Shown: piece by piece, positions 57,173 through 64,000 of the stretch | Layout: every line of letters starts with the position of its first letter | How positions within the stretch are numbered: position 1 is the first letter of the stretch | DNA from: JACCTH01 sp035281645 | Lineage (GTDB): Bacteria; Actinomycetota; Acidimicrobiia; Spongiisociales; ZC4RG35 | Reading direction: 5' to 3' | Length of the DNA stretch: 64,000 bases | Assembly (NCBI GenBank): GCA_035281645.1 | Contig: DATEDN010000017.1 | Location: 41,823 to 105,822 of the forward strand | Notes under the pieces: generated by a model | Database searches by the model: none | The model's input: the letters and a program-made list of their open reading frames with translations, nothing else | What the model was told of the DNA's origin: nothing | Program-made: the position numbers and the translations under genes

Positions 57173-58108
57173 ATGGCCCGGCCCCTCACCATCGCCGCAG
57201 CCCAGATGGGACCAGTCGCTCGGGACGAATCGCGGGCGGAGGTCGTCGATCGGCTGGTCGCTCTCCTCACGGATGCTGCCACCCGCGGAGCCGAGCTTGT
57301 GGTCTTCCCCGAGCTGGCCCTGACTACATTCTTTCCCCGCTGGTACATCGAGGATTCCCGTGAGATCGAGTCCTGGTTCGAGGCGGAGATGCCGGGCCCG
57401 GCGACCAAGCCCCTCTTCGATGAGGCTCGACGGCTAGAGGTTGGGTTTTCGCTTGGATATGCCGAGCTGACGACCGACGACGACGGGGTCACCCACCGTT
57501 ACAACACCCAAATCCTGATCGAGCGCGACGGTTCGATCGTCGGTCGGTACCGCAAGGTCCATATCCCCGGACACGAGGCGAACGAGCCCTGGCGACCGTT
57601 TCAACACGCCGAGCGCCACTTCTTCGAGCCGGGGAGGGACTTTCCCGTGTGGCGGTGCTTCGGGGGATTGGTGGGGATGGCGATCTGCAACGACCGCCGC
57701 TGGTCGGAGACGTATCGGGTGATGGGATTGCAGGGGGCGGAGCTGATGTTGATCGGCTACAACACACCTCTCTATTACGCCCCCGATCCGCAACAGAACG
57801 CGCTTCAGGCATTTCATAACCATCTGGTGATGCAGGCCGGGGCCTACCAAAACGGAGCCTTTGTTGTCGGTGTCGCCAAGGGCGGGATCGAGGAGGGAGT
57901 CGATTCGCTCGCACAAACCGTGATCATCGGCCCTTCCGGGCAAATCATCGCCCAATGCCTGACCACCGGTGACGAGCTGGCGGTGGCCAAGGTCGATCTC
58001 GACTACACAGATTTCTACAAGAAGACCCTCTTCGATTTCGATCGCTATCGGGTTCCGGAGGCGTACCGCCGGATCAGCGATCAGCGCGGTTCGCAGCCTC
58101 CCCCGTGA
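57173..58108 (+). CDS. N-carbamoyl-D-amino-acid hydrolase-like nitrilase
   Basis: A 311-residue nitrilase-superfamily amidohydrolase. The triad Glu47 (VVFPELALTTFFPRW), Lys128 (YRKVHIPG) and Cys172 (MAICNDRRW) and the length match Agrobacterium D-carbamoylase almost position for position. The reaction would be N-carbamoyl-D-amino acid to D-amino acid plus CO2 and ammonia, the last step of hydantoin breakdown. No hydantoinase is in the window. It lies 12 bases after the DUF1015 gene and overlaps the fused molybdenum hydroxylase as GTGA. Confidence 0.92.
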   Translation: MARPLTIAAAQMGPVARDESRAEVVDRLVALLTDAATRGAELVVFPELALTTFFPRWYIEDSREIESWFEAEMPGPATKPLFDEARRLEVGFSLGYAELTTDDDGVTHRYNTQILIERDGSIVGRYRKVHIPGHEANEPWRPFQHAERHFFEPGRDFPVWRCFGGLVGMAICNDRRWSETYRVMGLQGAELMLIGYNTPLYYAPDPQQNALQAFHNHLVMQAGAYQNGAFVVGVAKGGIEEGVDSLAQTVIIGPSGQIIAQCLTTGDELAVAKVDLDYTDFYKKTLFDFDRYRVPEAYRRISDQRGSQPPP

Positions 58109-60669
58109 CCACTTTCACGCTCAACGGTTCGACGGCTGAGGCCTCCGAGGACCATCCCCACCTCCTGGCGGCGCTACGGGAGGAACTCGGCATCACGTCG
58201 CCCAAGGATGGTTGCGCTCCGTCGGGACAGTGCGGCTGCTGCACCGTGCTGGTCGACGGCAAGGCCACCATCGCCTGCCAGATGTCGATGGCCAAGGTGG
58301 CGGGAAAGAGCGTTCTCACACTGGAAGGCTTCGATCCCGCCGAGCGCGATCGGCTCGCCCGTGCTTTTGCTGCCACCGGCGCTTTGCAGTGCGGTTTCTG
58401 CACCCCCGGGATAGTGGTGCGGGCCAAAGCTCTCCTCGATCAGAAGGGCAAAGACCTCGATCGGGGCACCATCCAGAGCCGGCTGGGCGCCCACCTCTGC
58501 CGGTGCACCGGCTACTTGAAGATCATCGAGGCGGTGGAGCTTCTCGCCTCCGGTGAATCGATCCCGGAGCCAGCCCTCCCGTCTGGGATCGGCAAGAACG
58601 GCGTGAAATACGAGGCGGTCTCGCTGGCGCTGGGTGATCGGAGTTATATCGATGACTTCACCATCGAAGGACTTCTTCACGGAGCCCTCCGCTTGACCGA
58701 TCACGCTCGAGCGGACGTGGTCCGGATCGACTCCGAAGCAGCGCGCCAGCTCCCCGGGGTGGTGGGCGTCATCACCGCGGCGGACGTGCCCGGAGAGCTC
58801 AAAGTCGGCCTGATCCACAAGGACTGGCCCGTCTTCATTCCCGAAGGAGGGCGGACGTCGTACACGGGCGATGTTCTCGCCATGGTTGTGGCCGAGGACC
58901 TGATGACCGCCCGCCGGGCCGCTGCCCTGATCGAGGTCGAATACCGAGTGCTTCCCGCCCTCACCGATCCCGTGTCCGCCCTCGAATCGAGCGAGAACGC
59001 GGTCTGGGGGCTGGAAGGAAACCGGCTCTCGACCTCGGAGTATCGCCGCGGCGACGTCGAAGCAGGCCTCGCCGGAGCCGCCTTCACCGTCCACGAGGTC
59101 TTTCAGACCCAGAGGGTCGAGCAGGCCTTTCTTGAACCCGAGTCGACCCTCGCCATTCCCTATGGAGAGGGCGAGCTCTACGTCTATTCAGGAGGTCAGG
59201 GAGTCTGGGACGACCGTGATCAAATCGCTTCCGTTCTCGGCATCTCCGCTGGCCGGGTCACCGTCGAACTGGTTTCCAACGGCGGCGCATTCGGGGGCAA
59301 GGAGGACCTCTCCAATCAGGCCCAAACCGCCCTGGCGGCGTTTCTCCTCGACCGACCGGTCGAGTGCACCTTGACCCGGGAGCAGTCTTTTCACCTCCAT
59401 GCCAAACGGCATCCGATTCGTATCGAGGTGTGGGCCGGATGCGATGAAACCGGAAAGCTCACTGCCTACAAGGCGCGGATGATCGGCGATTCCGGTCCAT
59501 ACGCCTCGGTGGGCATGAAGGTGCTCGAACGTGCCGCTGGTCATGCCACCGGGCCCTATCACGTTCCGAATGTTGACGTCGAGTCGATCGCAGTCCGCAC
59601 CAACAACTCGGTTTGCGGGGCGTTCCGCGGCTTCGGGGCCAATCAGGCTCAGTTCGCCATGGAAGGCATCATCGATCGCCTGGCCGACCAGGCCGGTATC
59701 GACCGGTGGGAGATGCGGCAACGAAACGTCATCACCCCCGGAGCCGTTTGGGGACCCGGTCAGATAATGGACGATGGCTGCCTAGGAGCGGAGGCCTGTC
59801 TCGAGGCGGTGAAGCCCCATTACGACCAGGCCCGGGCCGATGGAAAGGCCGTCGGACTCGGCCTGGGACTCAAGAACTCGGGATTGGGGAATGGCTTCAA
59901 GGAATGGGCCAAGGCGGTGGTGCGATTCGAGGCCGACGGCTCGGTCGAGGTGCGGCATTGCTGGACCGAGATGGGCCAAGGGATCCACACCGTCGCCCTT
60001 CAGGTGGCGGCGGAGGAGTTGGGTGTCGATCCGGCTCGGATCAAGGTGATGGTCGACACGTCACGCGAGCTCGGCACCGGCCAAACCACCGGTTCTCGGG
60101 GCACGCTGATGGGGGCGGGTGCCGTACTGAATGCCTGTCAGGCGGCGCTGGCGGGGGGTTGTGAGATCGGCGTCGACTATCCGGGCGAATACCGGGTGGA
60201 CTGGACCAACAGCCTCTCGGAGGGGCTGGAACATCCGGTGATTCACTCGACCTTCTCTTATGCCGCCCAACTGGTCATCGCTGATCCCAAGACGGGCGAG
60301 ATCGAGCGGGTGGTGGCCGCCCACGACGTGGGAAGAGTGATGAATCCGCTCCTCTGCGAGGGCCAGATCGAGGGCTCGGTCCACATGGGCCTGGGCTACG
60401 CCCTCTCAGAGGACTTTCCCTGTGATAGCGAGGGGCGGCCTATGAACATGACCTTGCGCTCGCTCGACATCATCCGTCCCAAGGACATGCCGCCGGTCGA
60501 AGTGATTTTGATCGAGTCTCCGCAACCCAACGCCCCTTACGGGATCAAAGGTGTGGGCGAAATCGGCCTCGTTCCCACTGCCGGTGCGGTGGCGGCGGCC
60601 TATCAGGAGCTCGATGGAATTTGGCGGAGTCGGCTCCCGATTCGAAAGCACCAACCTTTGTCAGTTTGA
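58105..60669 (+). CDS. Fused 2Fe-2S/molybdopterin hydroxylase, xanthine dehydrogenase family (selenium-dependent XDH type)
   Basis: An 854-residue two-domain molybdenum hydroxylase. Residues 1-150 carry two 2Fe-2S sets (GCAPSGQCGCCTVL...C and QCGFCTPG...HLCRCTGYLK). Residues about 165-854 are the Mo-binding domain with NGGAFGGKEDLS, CGAFRGFGANQAQFAME, EMGQGIHTVALQVAAEELGV and GIKGVGEIGLVPTAGAV with the catalytic Glu. The FAD domain is missing, so another redox partner is needed. The length, fusion and linkage to an SsnA-like gene match the selenium-dependent hydroxylases (TIGR03311, E. coli XdhD). GTG 58105 overlaps the carbamoylase stop. A hairpin terminator follows. Confidence 0.9.
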   Translation: MTTFTLNGSTAEASEDHPHLLAALREELGITSPKDGCAPSGQCGCCTVLVDGKATIACQMSMAKVAGKSVLTLEGFDPAERDRLARAFAATGALQCGFCTPGIVVRAKALLDQKGKDLDRGTIQSRLGAHLCRCTGYLKIIEAVELLASGESIPEPALPSGIGKNGVKYEAVSLALGDRSYIDDFTIEGLLHGALRLTDHARADVVRIDSEAARQLPGVVGVITAADVPGELKVGLIHKDWPVFIPEGGRTSYTGDVLAMVVAEDLMTARRAAALIEVEYRVLPALTDPVSALESSENAVWGLEGNRLSTSEYRRGDVEAGLAGAAFTVHEVFQTQRVEQAFLEPESTLAIPYGEGELYVYSGGQGVWDDRDQIASVLGISAGRVTVELVSNGGAFGGKEDLSNQAQTALAAFLLDRPVECTLTREQSFHLHAKRHPIRIEVWAGCDETGKLTAYKARMIGDSGPYASVGMKVLERAAGHATGPYHVPNVDVESIAVRTNNSVCGAFRGFGANQAQFAMEGIIDRLADQAGIDRWEMRQRNVITPGAVWGPGQIMDDGCLGAEACLEAVKPHYDQARADGKAVGLGLGLKNSGLGNGFKEWAKAVVRFEADGSVEVRHCWTEMGQGIHTVALQVAAEELGVDPARIKVMVDTSRELGTGQTTGSRGTLMGAGAVLNACQAALAGGCEIGVDYPGEYRVDWTNSLSEGLEHPVIHSTFSYAAQLVIADPKTGEIERVVAAHDVGRVMNPLLCEGQIEGSVHMGLGYALSEDFPCDSEGRPMNMTLRSLDIIRPKDMPPVEVILIESPQPNAPYGIKGVGEIGLVPTAGAVAAAYQELDGIWRSRLPIRKHQPLSV

Positions 60670-60764
60670 GGTCCGGCTGGTCGGGTAAGGCGTCAAGGTC
60701 TCATCGCGGAACGTGAGACCACGGCGGGATAGATCCAAATGGATCTGGAACTGGGGATGGGCAC

Positions 60765-60800
60765 AGAGAAAGCCGGTGGGTTTTAGCCCACCGGCTCTCT
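60765..60800 (+). terminator. Hairpin terminator after the fused hydroxylase
   Basis: AGCCGGTGGG (60771-60780), loop TTTTAG and CCCACCGGCT (60787-60796) form a perfect ten-pair stem, extended by AGAG/CTCT with a two-base bulge. It lies about 100 bases after the fused hydroxylase stop and before the next promoter. The run after it is pyrimidine-rich rather than a pure T-run. Confidence 0.65.
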
Positions 60801-60801
60801 C

Positions 60802-60841
60802 TTGGCTCGGCCGATAGCACCCGGTATATCTTTTCGAGATG
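60802..60841 (+). promoter_or_regulatory. Leaderless promoter of the SsnA-like gene
   Basis: TTGGCT (60802-60807), a 17-base spacer and TATATC (60825-60830) lie eight bases before ATG 60839. The expected transcription start falls at or next to the ATG, so the mRNA should be leaderless. An in-frame TAG at 60815 rules out a longer protein. Confidence 0.6.
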
Positions 60842-61861
60842 GCGGCCACCACCCCGGGACTGGTTTGCGCCCATCACCACCTCTACTCGGCCCTCGCCCG
60901 GGGAATGCCGGTCCTTGGTCCGTCTCCAACCACGTTCCGCGAGATCCTCGAGCGCGTGTGGTGGCGGCTCGATCAGGCGCTCGATCTCGAGATGCTCGAG
61001 TGGTCGGCCAAGCTCGCTGCCCTAGAAGCTCTGGCCTCCGGAACGACCACGATCATCGATCACAACGAGACTCCAGGAGCGATCGAGGGCTCGCTTTCCG
61101 TGCTGGCGGCGGCCTGCGCCGAGGTCGGCGTGAGGCTCGTGGCCTCCTATGGCGTCAGCGACCGCCATGGGACAGAGGGTGCGCGCCTCGGCTTGGAAGA
61201 AAACCGGCGCTTTTTGGCAGAGGGCGGTCGGGGGATGGTGGGTGTTCACGCCGCCTTTACCTGTTCTGACGAGACGCTCGAAGCCGCCGCCGGCCTCGCT
61301 GAGGACCACGGAGTCGGCGTGCATGTGCACGTATGCGAGGGCCCCGAAGACATCGAAGCGCCTGCTCGCCTTGGTCATCTCACCCGGCCGAACTGGTTGC
61401 TGGCCCACGGCGTCCATCTCGCCAGCGCTCACCACCTGCAAGGGACGATCGTTCATAACCCGGCCTCGAATCTCAACAACGGTGTCGGTTATGCGGAGCC
61501 GGCCCGCTTCGAAAATCCGGTCGCCCTCGGCACTGATGGGATCGGAGCCGACATGCTCGACGCCTTTCGCCTGGCGTATTTCTTGCACCGCTCCACTGAT
61601 TCGTCAGCCACCTCGGCGACCAGCTGGAGTTGGCTGGCCCGCGGGTGGGACCTGGTACCTGAGGCTCGGTTCGACCGTGTGACCTGGGACTATGACCCCA
61701 TGGTGCCCGATCACCTCGCTTTCACAACCGCAGTGCGCCCGCTCGAAATCGAGGTTGAGGGCGAAGTGGTCTGGCGGGACGGTGGGTCCACGCGGGTTGA
61801 TAGGAGTCAGGTGCGGTCGAAGGCTGCCGAGCAGGCCAAGAGGCTGCACGACCGTCTATGA
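60839..61861 (+). CDS. ssnA: SsnA-like amidohydrolase lacking the N-terminal sandwich domain
   Basis: A 340-residue metal amidohydrolase with high similarity in layout to SsnA (about 440). PGLVCAHHHLYSALARGM, VWWRLDQALD, TTTIIDHNETPGAIEGSLS, WLLAHGVHLASAHHLQG, NPASNLNNGVGY and ALGTDGIGADMLDAF are recognisable. Metal ligands (the AHHH motif, later His residues and Asp in GTDG) are kept. The first 50-60 residues, which in SsnA form half of the beta-sandwich domain, are missing and cannot be read from upstream DNA (in-frame stop at 60815). The C-terminal sandwich strand is also shortened. SsnA proteins accompany selenium-dependent hydroxylases, as here. Confidence 0.82.
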   Translation: MAATTPGLVCAHHHLYSALARGMPVLGPSPTTFREILERVWWRLDQALDLEMLEWSAKLAALEALASGTTTIIDHNETPGAIEGSLSVLAAACAEVGVRLVASYGVSDRHGTEGARLGLEENRRFLAEGGRGMVGVHAAFTCSDETLEAAAGLAEDHGVGVHVHVCEGPEDIEAPARLGHLTRPNWLLAHGVHLASAHHLQGTIVHNPASNLNNGVGYAEPARFENPVALGTDGIGADMLDAFRLAYFLHRSTDSSATSATSWSWLARGWDLVPEARFDRVTWDYDPMVPDHLAFTTAVRPLEIEVEGEVVWRDGGSTRVDRSQVRSKAAEQAKRLHDRL

Positions 61862-62862
61862 CCAAGAGAATGGCGCTCTATCTACAGGACGCCCACTCGA
61901 TTCGGGATGGCATCGAGATTGCCGGATACGCCGAGGCAAAGGGGTTCGAGGCCGTCTGGCAAGCCGACTCCCGCCTGGTGCGCGACGCCACTATCCCCAT
62001 GGCAGCCTTCGCCGCCACGACCGAGCGAATCAAGGTGGGGGCGGGAGTGGTGGACATCTGGTCACGCAACCCTGCTCGTCTGGCTTCTACTTTCGCCACT
62101 TTGGACGACCTCGCCCCTGGCCGCATCATTCTCGGTGTGGGGGCATGGTGGGATCCGTTGGCGACCAAGGTCGGCATCGAGCGCCGCCGTCCGCTTTTGG
62201 CAATGCGCGAAATCGTTGGCGCAGTTCGGGGGCTCTTGGCTGGTGAGAAAGTCAGCTTCGACGGCGAATTCGTCCATCTCGATGGAGTCGAGATCGACTA
62301 CGTCTATCAGGAGCGGGGCGGGAAGGACCTTCCCATCTACATCGGGGCCACTGGCATGCAAATGATGGAACTGACCGGGGAGATCGCAGACGGGGCCGTT
62401 CTCAACTATCTCGTCTCACCGGACTACAACCAGCGGGCGCTCGATGCGCTTGAGAAAGGAGCTCGGAGAGCGAACCGATCTCTCGACGAGATCGACCGTC
62501 CCCAACTAATCGTGTGCTCGATGGCCGCCGATCGCCAAGAAGCGATCGATGCGGCTCGGCTGCTCGTCACCCAATACTTGGGCCAGCAACCGCACATCAT
62601 GAAGGCCTCCGGGGTTCCCGAGTCACTACTGGATGAGATCGGCCAGGTGCTGACGTGGCCGGCGACTCATGACCAGGTGCTGGCGGCGTCGAAGCTGGTG
62701 CCGGACGAGATCGTACAGATGATCTGTGCCGCCGGGACGCCCGAAGAGTGTGTCAGGAAAGTGGACGAGTACATCGCCAACGGTTGCACGAGCCCGATCC
62801 TCTACCCCTTGGGGGCCGACGTGCGCCTCATGATCGACACCTTTTCGGTTGACTCTCGTTAG
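61858..62862 (+). CDS. LLM-class flavin/F420-dependent oxidoreductase
   Basis: A 334-residue luciferase-like TIM-barrel protein. EIAGYAEAKGFEAVWQADSR, TERIKVGAGVVDIWSRNPARLA and GRIILGVGAWWDPLATKVG are typical of F420-dependent methylenetetrahydromethanopterin reductase-like enzymes of actinobacteria. ISxYxGATGxQMxELxGEIADGAVLNYLVSP is a further family block. The cofactor (F420 or FMN) cannot be decided. ATG 61858 forms ATGA with the ssnA-like stop, so it probably acts in the same pathway, perhaps oxidising or opening a heterocycle. Confidence 0.92.
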   Translation: MTKRMALYLQDAHSIRDGIEIAGYAEAKGFEAVWQADSRLVRDATIPMAAFAATTERIKVGAGVVDIWSRNPARLASTFATLDDLAPGRIILGVGAWWDPLATKVGIERRRPLLAMREIVGAVRGLLAGEKVSFDGEFVHLDGVEIDYVYQERGGKDLPIYIGATGMQMMELTGEIADGAVLNYLVSPDYNQRALDALEKGARRANRSLDEIDRPQLIVCSMAADRQEAIDAARLLVTQYLGQQPHIMKASGVPESLLDEIGQVLTWPATHDQVLAASKLVPDEIVQMICAAGTPEECVRKVDEYIANGCTSPILYPLGADVRLMIDTFSVDSR

Positions 62863-62889
62863 CTGGAGATTTCTCGACTCTCCCTTCTT

Positions 62890-63447
62890 TTATCGAGGTG
62901 TGTTGTTATCAGGCTTGAAGGCGGGACCGTGACCCGGAACGATGAGGCTGGCGACCTCGAGGACCCGCTTGCGTCCGGAGTGGACTCCAGCCGGGTCGGT
63001 TGCGAATGGGTCCTCGGGCGGTCCCGACTGATAGAACCAGAGGTGTGTGAATACGGCGAGGCCGGTGTCGGTTTCGACCAGGGTCGAGATGTCCTGGGGA
63101 GTGTGACCGGGCGTCTCCCATAGGATGACCTGGGGAGAGACGTGGTAACCCTCGGCGGGATGGCTGTCCCAAATGTCGTAGTGATAGGTGGCCCAATGAT
63201 CATGCACCCGGGCATGGGGGAACATCCCGACATTGACCGTATGGTCGGGGTGGTGATGGCTGATGATCACGTCGGTGATCTCGGTCACTGCGAGACCATG
63301 CGCTTGTAGCGGGCCGGAGATGGCCTCCTGCGAGGGCGCCAGCCCGGGATCGATGACTATTCGTTGATCGCCGTCCAACACCAGACTGACCGTTGATCTG
63401 ACCCGCGGACTTCCTGCCCCGATTTGGAGGATGTGAAACTCAGCCAT
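62890..63447 (-). CDS. Metallo-beta-lactamase fold hydrolase
   Basis: A 185-residue MBL-fold protein with the zinc motif ISHHHPDHTVNVGMF, the central WETPGHTPQDIS and late VPGHG. It resembles small hydrolases such as MBLAC1; the substrate is unknown. ATG 63447 overlaps the last eight bases of the upstream HAD hydrolase gene. A longer upstream frame exists but lies antiparallel within that gene. It converges with the LLM gene across 27 bases. Confidence 0.88.
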   Translation of the reverse strand: MAEFHILQIGAGSPRVRSTVSLVLDGDQRIVIDPGLAPSQEAISGPLQAHGLAVTEITDVIISHHHPDHTVNVGMFPHARVHDHWATYHYDIWDSHPAEGYHVSPQVILWETPGHTPQDISTLVETDTGLAVFTHLWFYQSGPPEDPFATDPAGVHSGRKRVLEVASLIVPGHGPAFKPDNNTPR

Positions 63448-64000
63448 CTTCGAATACTGCCTGAGCGAAGGCTGCCAGCGACGGGAAGGTCCAGGTGGGC
63501 TGGACGGATGTGGAGGGGGGAGGAGTTGCTCCCCCGCTCGCTCGGTTGATCCAAACGGTTTGAAGACCGAGGGCGAGAGCGGGTTCGTGGTCGTGATAGA
63601 GCGACTGGGCGACATGGAGGAGGGTTGCTCGGTCGCTTAAGGCGAGGCGCTCGAACAGCGCCTGGAAATTTCGTGGATCCGGTTTGTAGGAGCCGACGTC
63701 CTCGGCCGTAACGACGAGATCGAACTCGACTCCCAGCAATGCGTTGGAACGGGCGAAAGATGCCCGGTCGACGTTGGAGAGGATGGCGAGTTTGTAGCGC
63801 TGCTTCAGCTTTTGGAGGACGGCTGTCGAGTCCGAGAACGACGGCCAGTCACCCACCGACGCTCCAAAACGTTCGGCCTCCTCGTCGGTGGTGCGCCCCA
63901 TCCGTCGCAACACCTCGGCCAATACGTCTGGGTATCGCCGACTCGGCATTTCCTTCTGGACCTGCGATTCGAGGGCACCAAACCGCTCGATGACCTCGTC
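63440..64000 (-). CDS. HAD-superfamily hydrolase (2-haloacid dehalogenase type), 5' end beyond window
   Basis: The C-terminal 186 residues of a HAD hydrolase; the N-terminus with the catalytic Asp lies beyond 64000. Visible parts are the motif II/III region LAILSNVDRASFARSNALLG, FDLVVTAEDVGSYKPDPRNF (Lys and the Pro-Asp motif), LLHVAQSLYHDHEPALALGL and the final WINRAS. SLYHDHEPAxxLGLxxVWINR is characteristic of the haloacid dehalogenase-like branch. It overlaps the MBL gene by eight bases, so the two are coupled. Confidence 0.88.
   Translation of the reverse strand, partial: DEVIERFGALESQVQKEMPSRRYPDVLAEVLRRMGRTTDEEAERFGASVGDWPSFSDSTAVLQKLKQRYKLAILSNVDRASFARSNALLGVEFDLVVTAEDVGSYKPDPRNFQALFERLALSDRATLLHVAQSLYHDHEPALALGLQTVWINRASGGATPPPSTSVQPTWTFPSLAAFAQAVFEDG

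Noticed and set aside
1..64000. tRNA, rRNA, CRISPR array, insertion sequence or phage element
   Set aside because: No cloverleaf-like CCA-proximal pattern, regular repeat-spacer unit, transposase motif, terminal inverted repeat or integrase was seen on either strand by reading; a dedicated scan could still find a missed tRNA.

Overview
The window is GC-rich and gene-dense, and reads as a chromosomal segment of an actinobacterium. The main marker is a WhiB protein with its four-cysteine pattern. Supporting signs are a luciferase-like (LLM) flavin/F420 oxidoreductase, actinobacterial-type rpoB and rpoC, many GTG/TTG starts, and frequent genes that appear leaderless (TANNNT box 6-9 bases before the start codon). 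A deep-branching class such as Acidimicrobiia is a guess, not shown. I see no tRNA, rRNA, CRISPR array, insertion sequence or phage gene. No stretch over 300 bases lacks a gene.

Layout. 1-8400: small unknown proteins, a 5'-3' exonuclease, a phytoene-dehydrogenase-like FAD enzyme, a dienelactone hydrolase, an MpaB-type oxygenase, nhaA and class II fba coupled by overlap, a DUF454 membrane protein and a one-RRM RNA-binding protein. 8400-14700: Dps, then a tightly packed minus-strand chain (BNR-repeat protein, MoaD/ThiS-like protein, FAD amino-acid-oxidase-like protein, kbl, tdh, PAC2 protein) that includes threonine/glycine catabolism. 14700-20000: an FtsX-type ABC exporter pair, trmL and an M20 dipeptidase. 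20000-24500: a complete sugar-type ABC importer (Tat lipoprotein, ATPase, two permeases). 24500-38100: a cyclase/STAND/TPR regulator, an acyl-CoA dehydrogenase, WhiB, a sulfur/PLP operon (class V aminotransferase, metY, CoA-binding protein), a damaged MerR regulator, a HhH-GPD glycosylase, an acyltransferase, a secreted M15-VCBS-SLH protein, an aminotransferase and a MarR regulator.

38286-45629 holds rpoB and rpoC, standing apart from the ribosomal protein genes they usually join. From about 46200 to 62900 lies a catabolic island on both strands. It holds an adenine deaminase, a three-cofactor xanthine-dehydrogenase-type enzyme in two polypeptides, a guanine-deaminase-like protein, two nitrilase-superfamily amidohydrolases, two adjacent fold-type-II PLP enzymes, serA with a DUF1015 protein, a second fused 2Fe-2S/molybdopterin hydroxylase, an SsnA-type amidohydrolase and an LLM flavoprotein. 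The SsnA plus fused hydroxylase pairing recalls the selenium-dependent molybdenum hydroxylase and purine-breakdown clusters of enterics and gut anaerobes, but carbamoyl-compound hydrolases replace the carbamoyltransferase/carbamate kinase module. This is my best candidate for an undescribed system.

Gene overlaps of ATGA or GTGA type are the rule, so most same-strand runs are probably translationally coupled operons. The most unusual regulatory features are two divergent promoter pairs whose -10 boxes are fused back to back, a 16-base perfect palindrome before the sulfur operon, and a MerR-type 19-base-spacer promoter in front of a MerR gene that has lost its middle.
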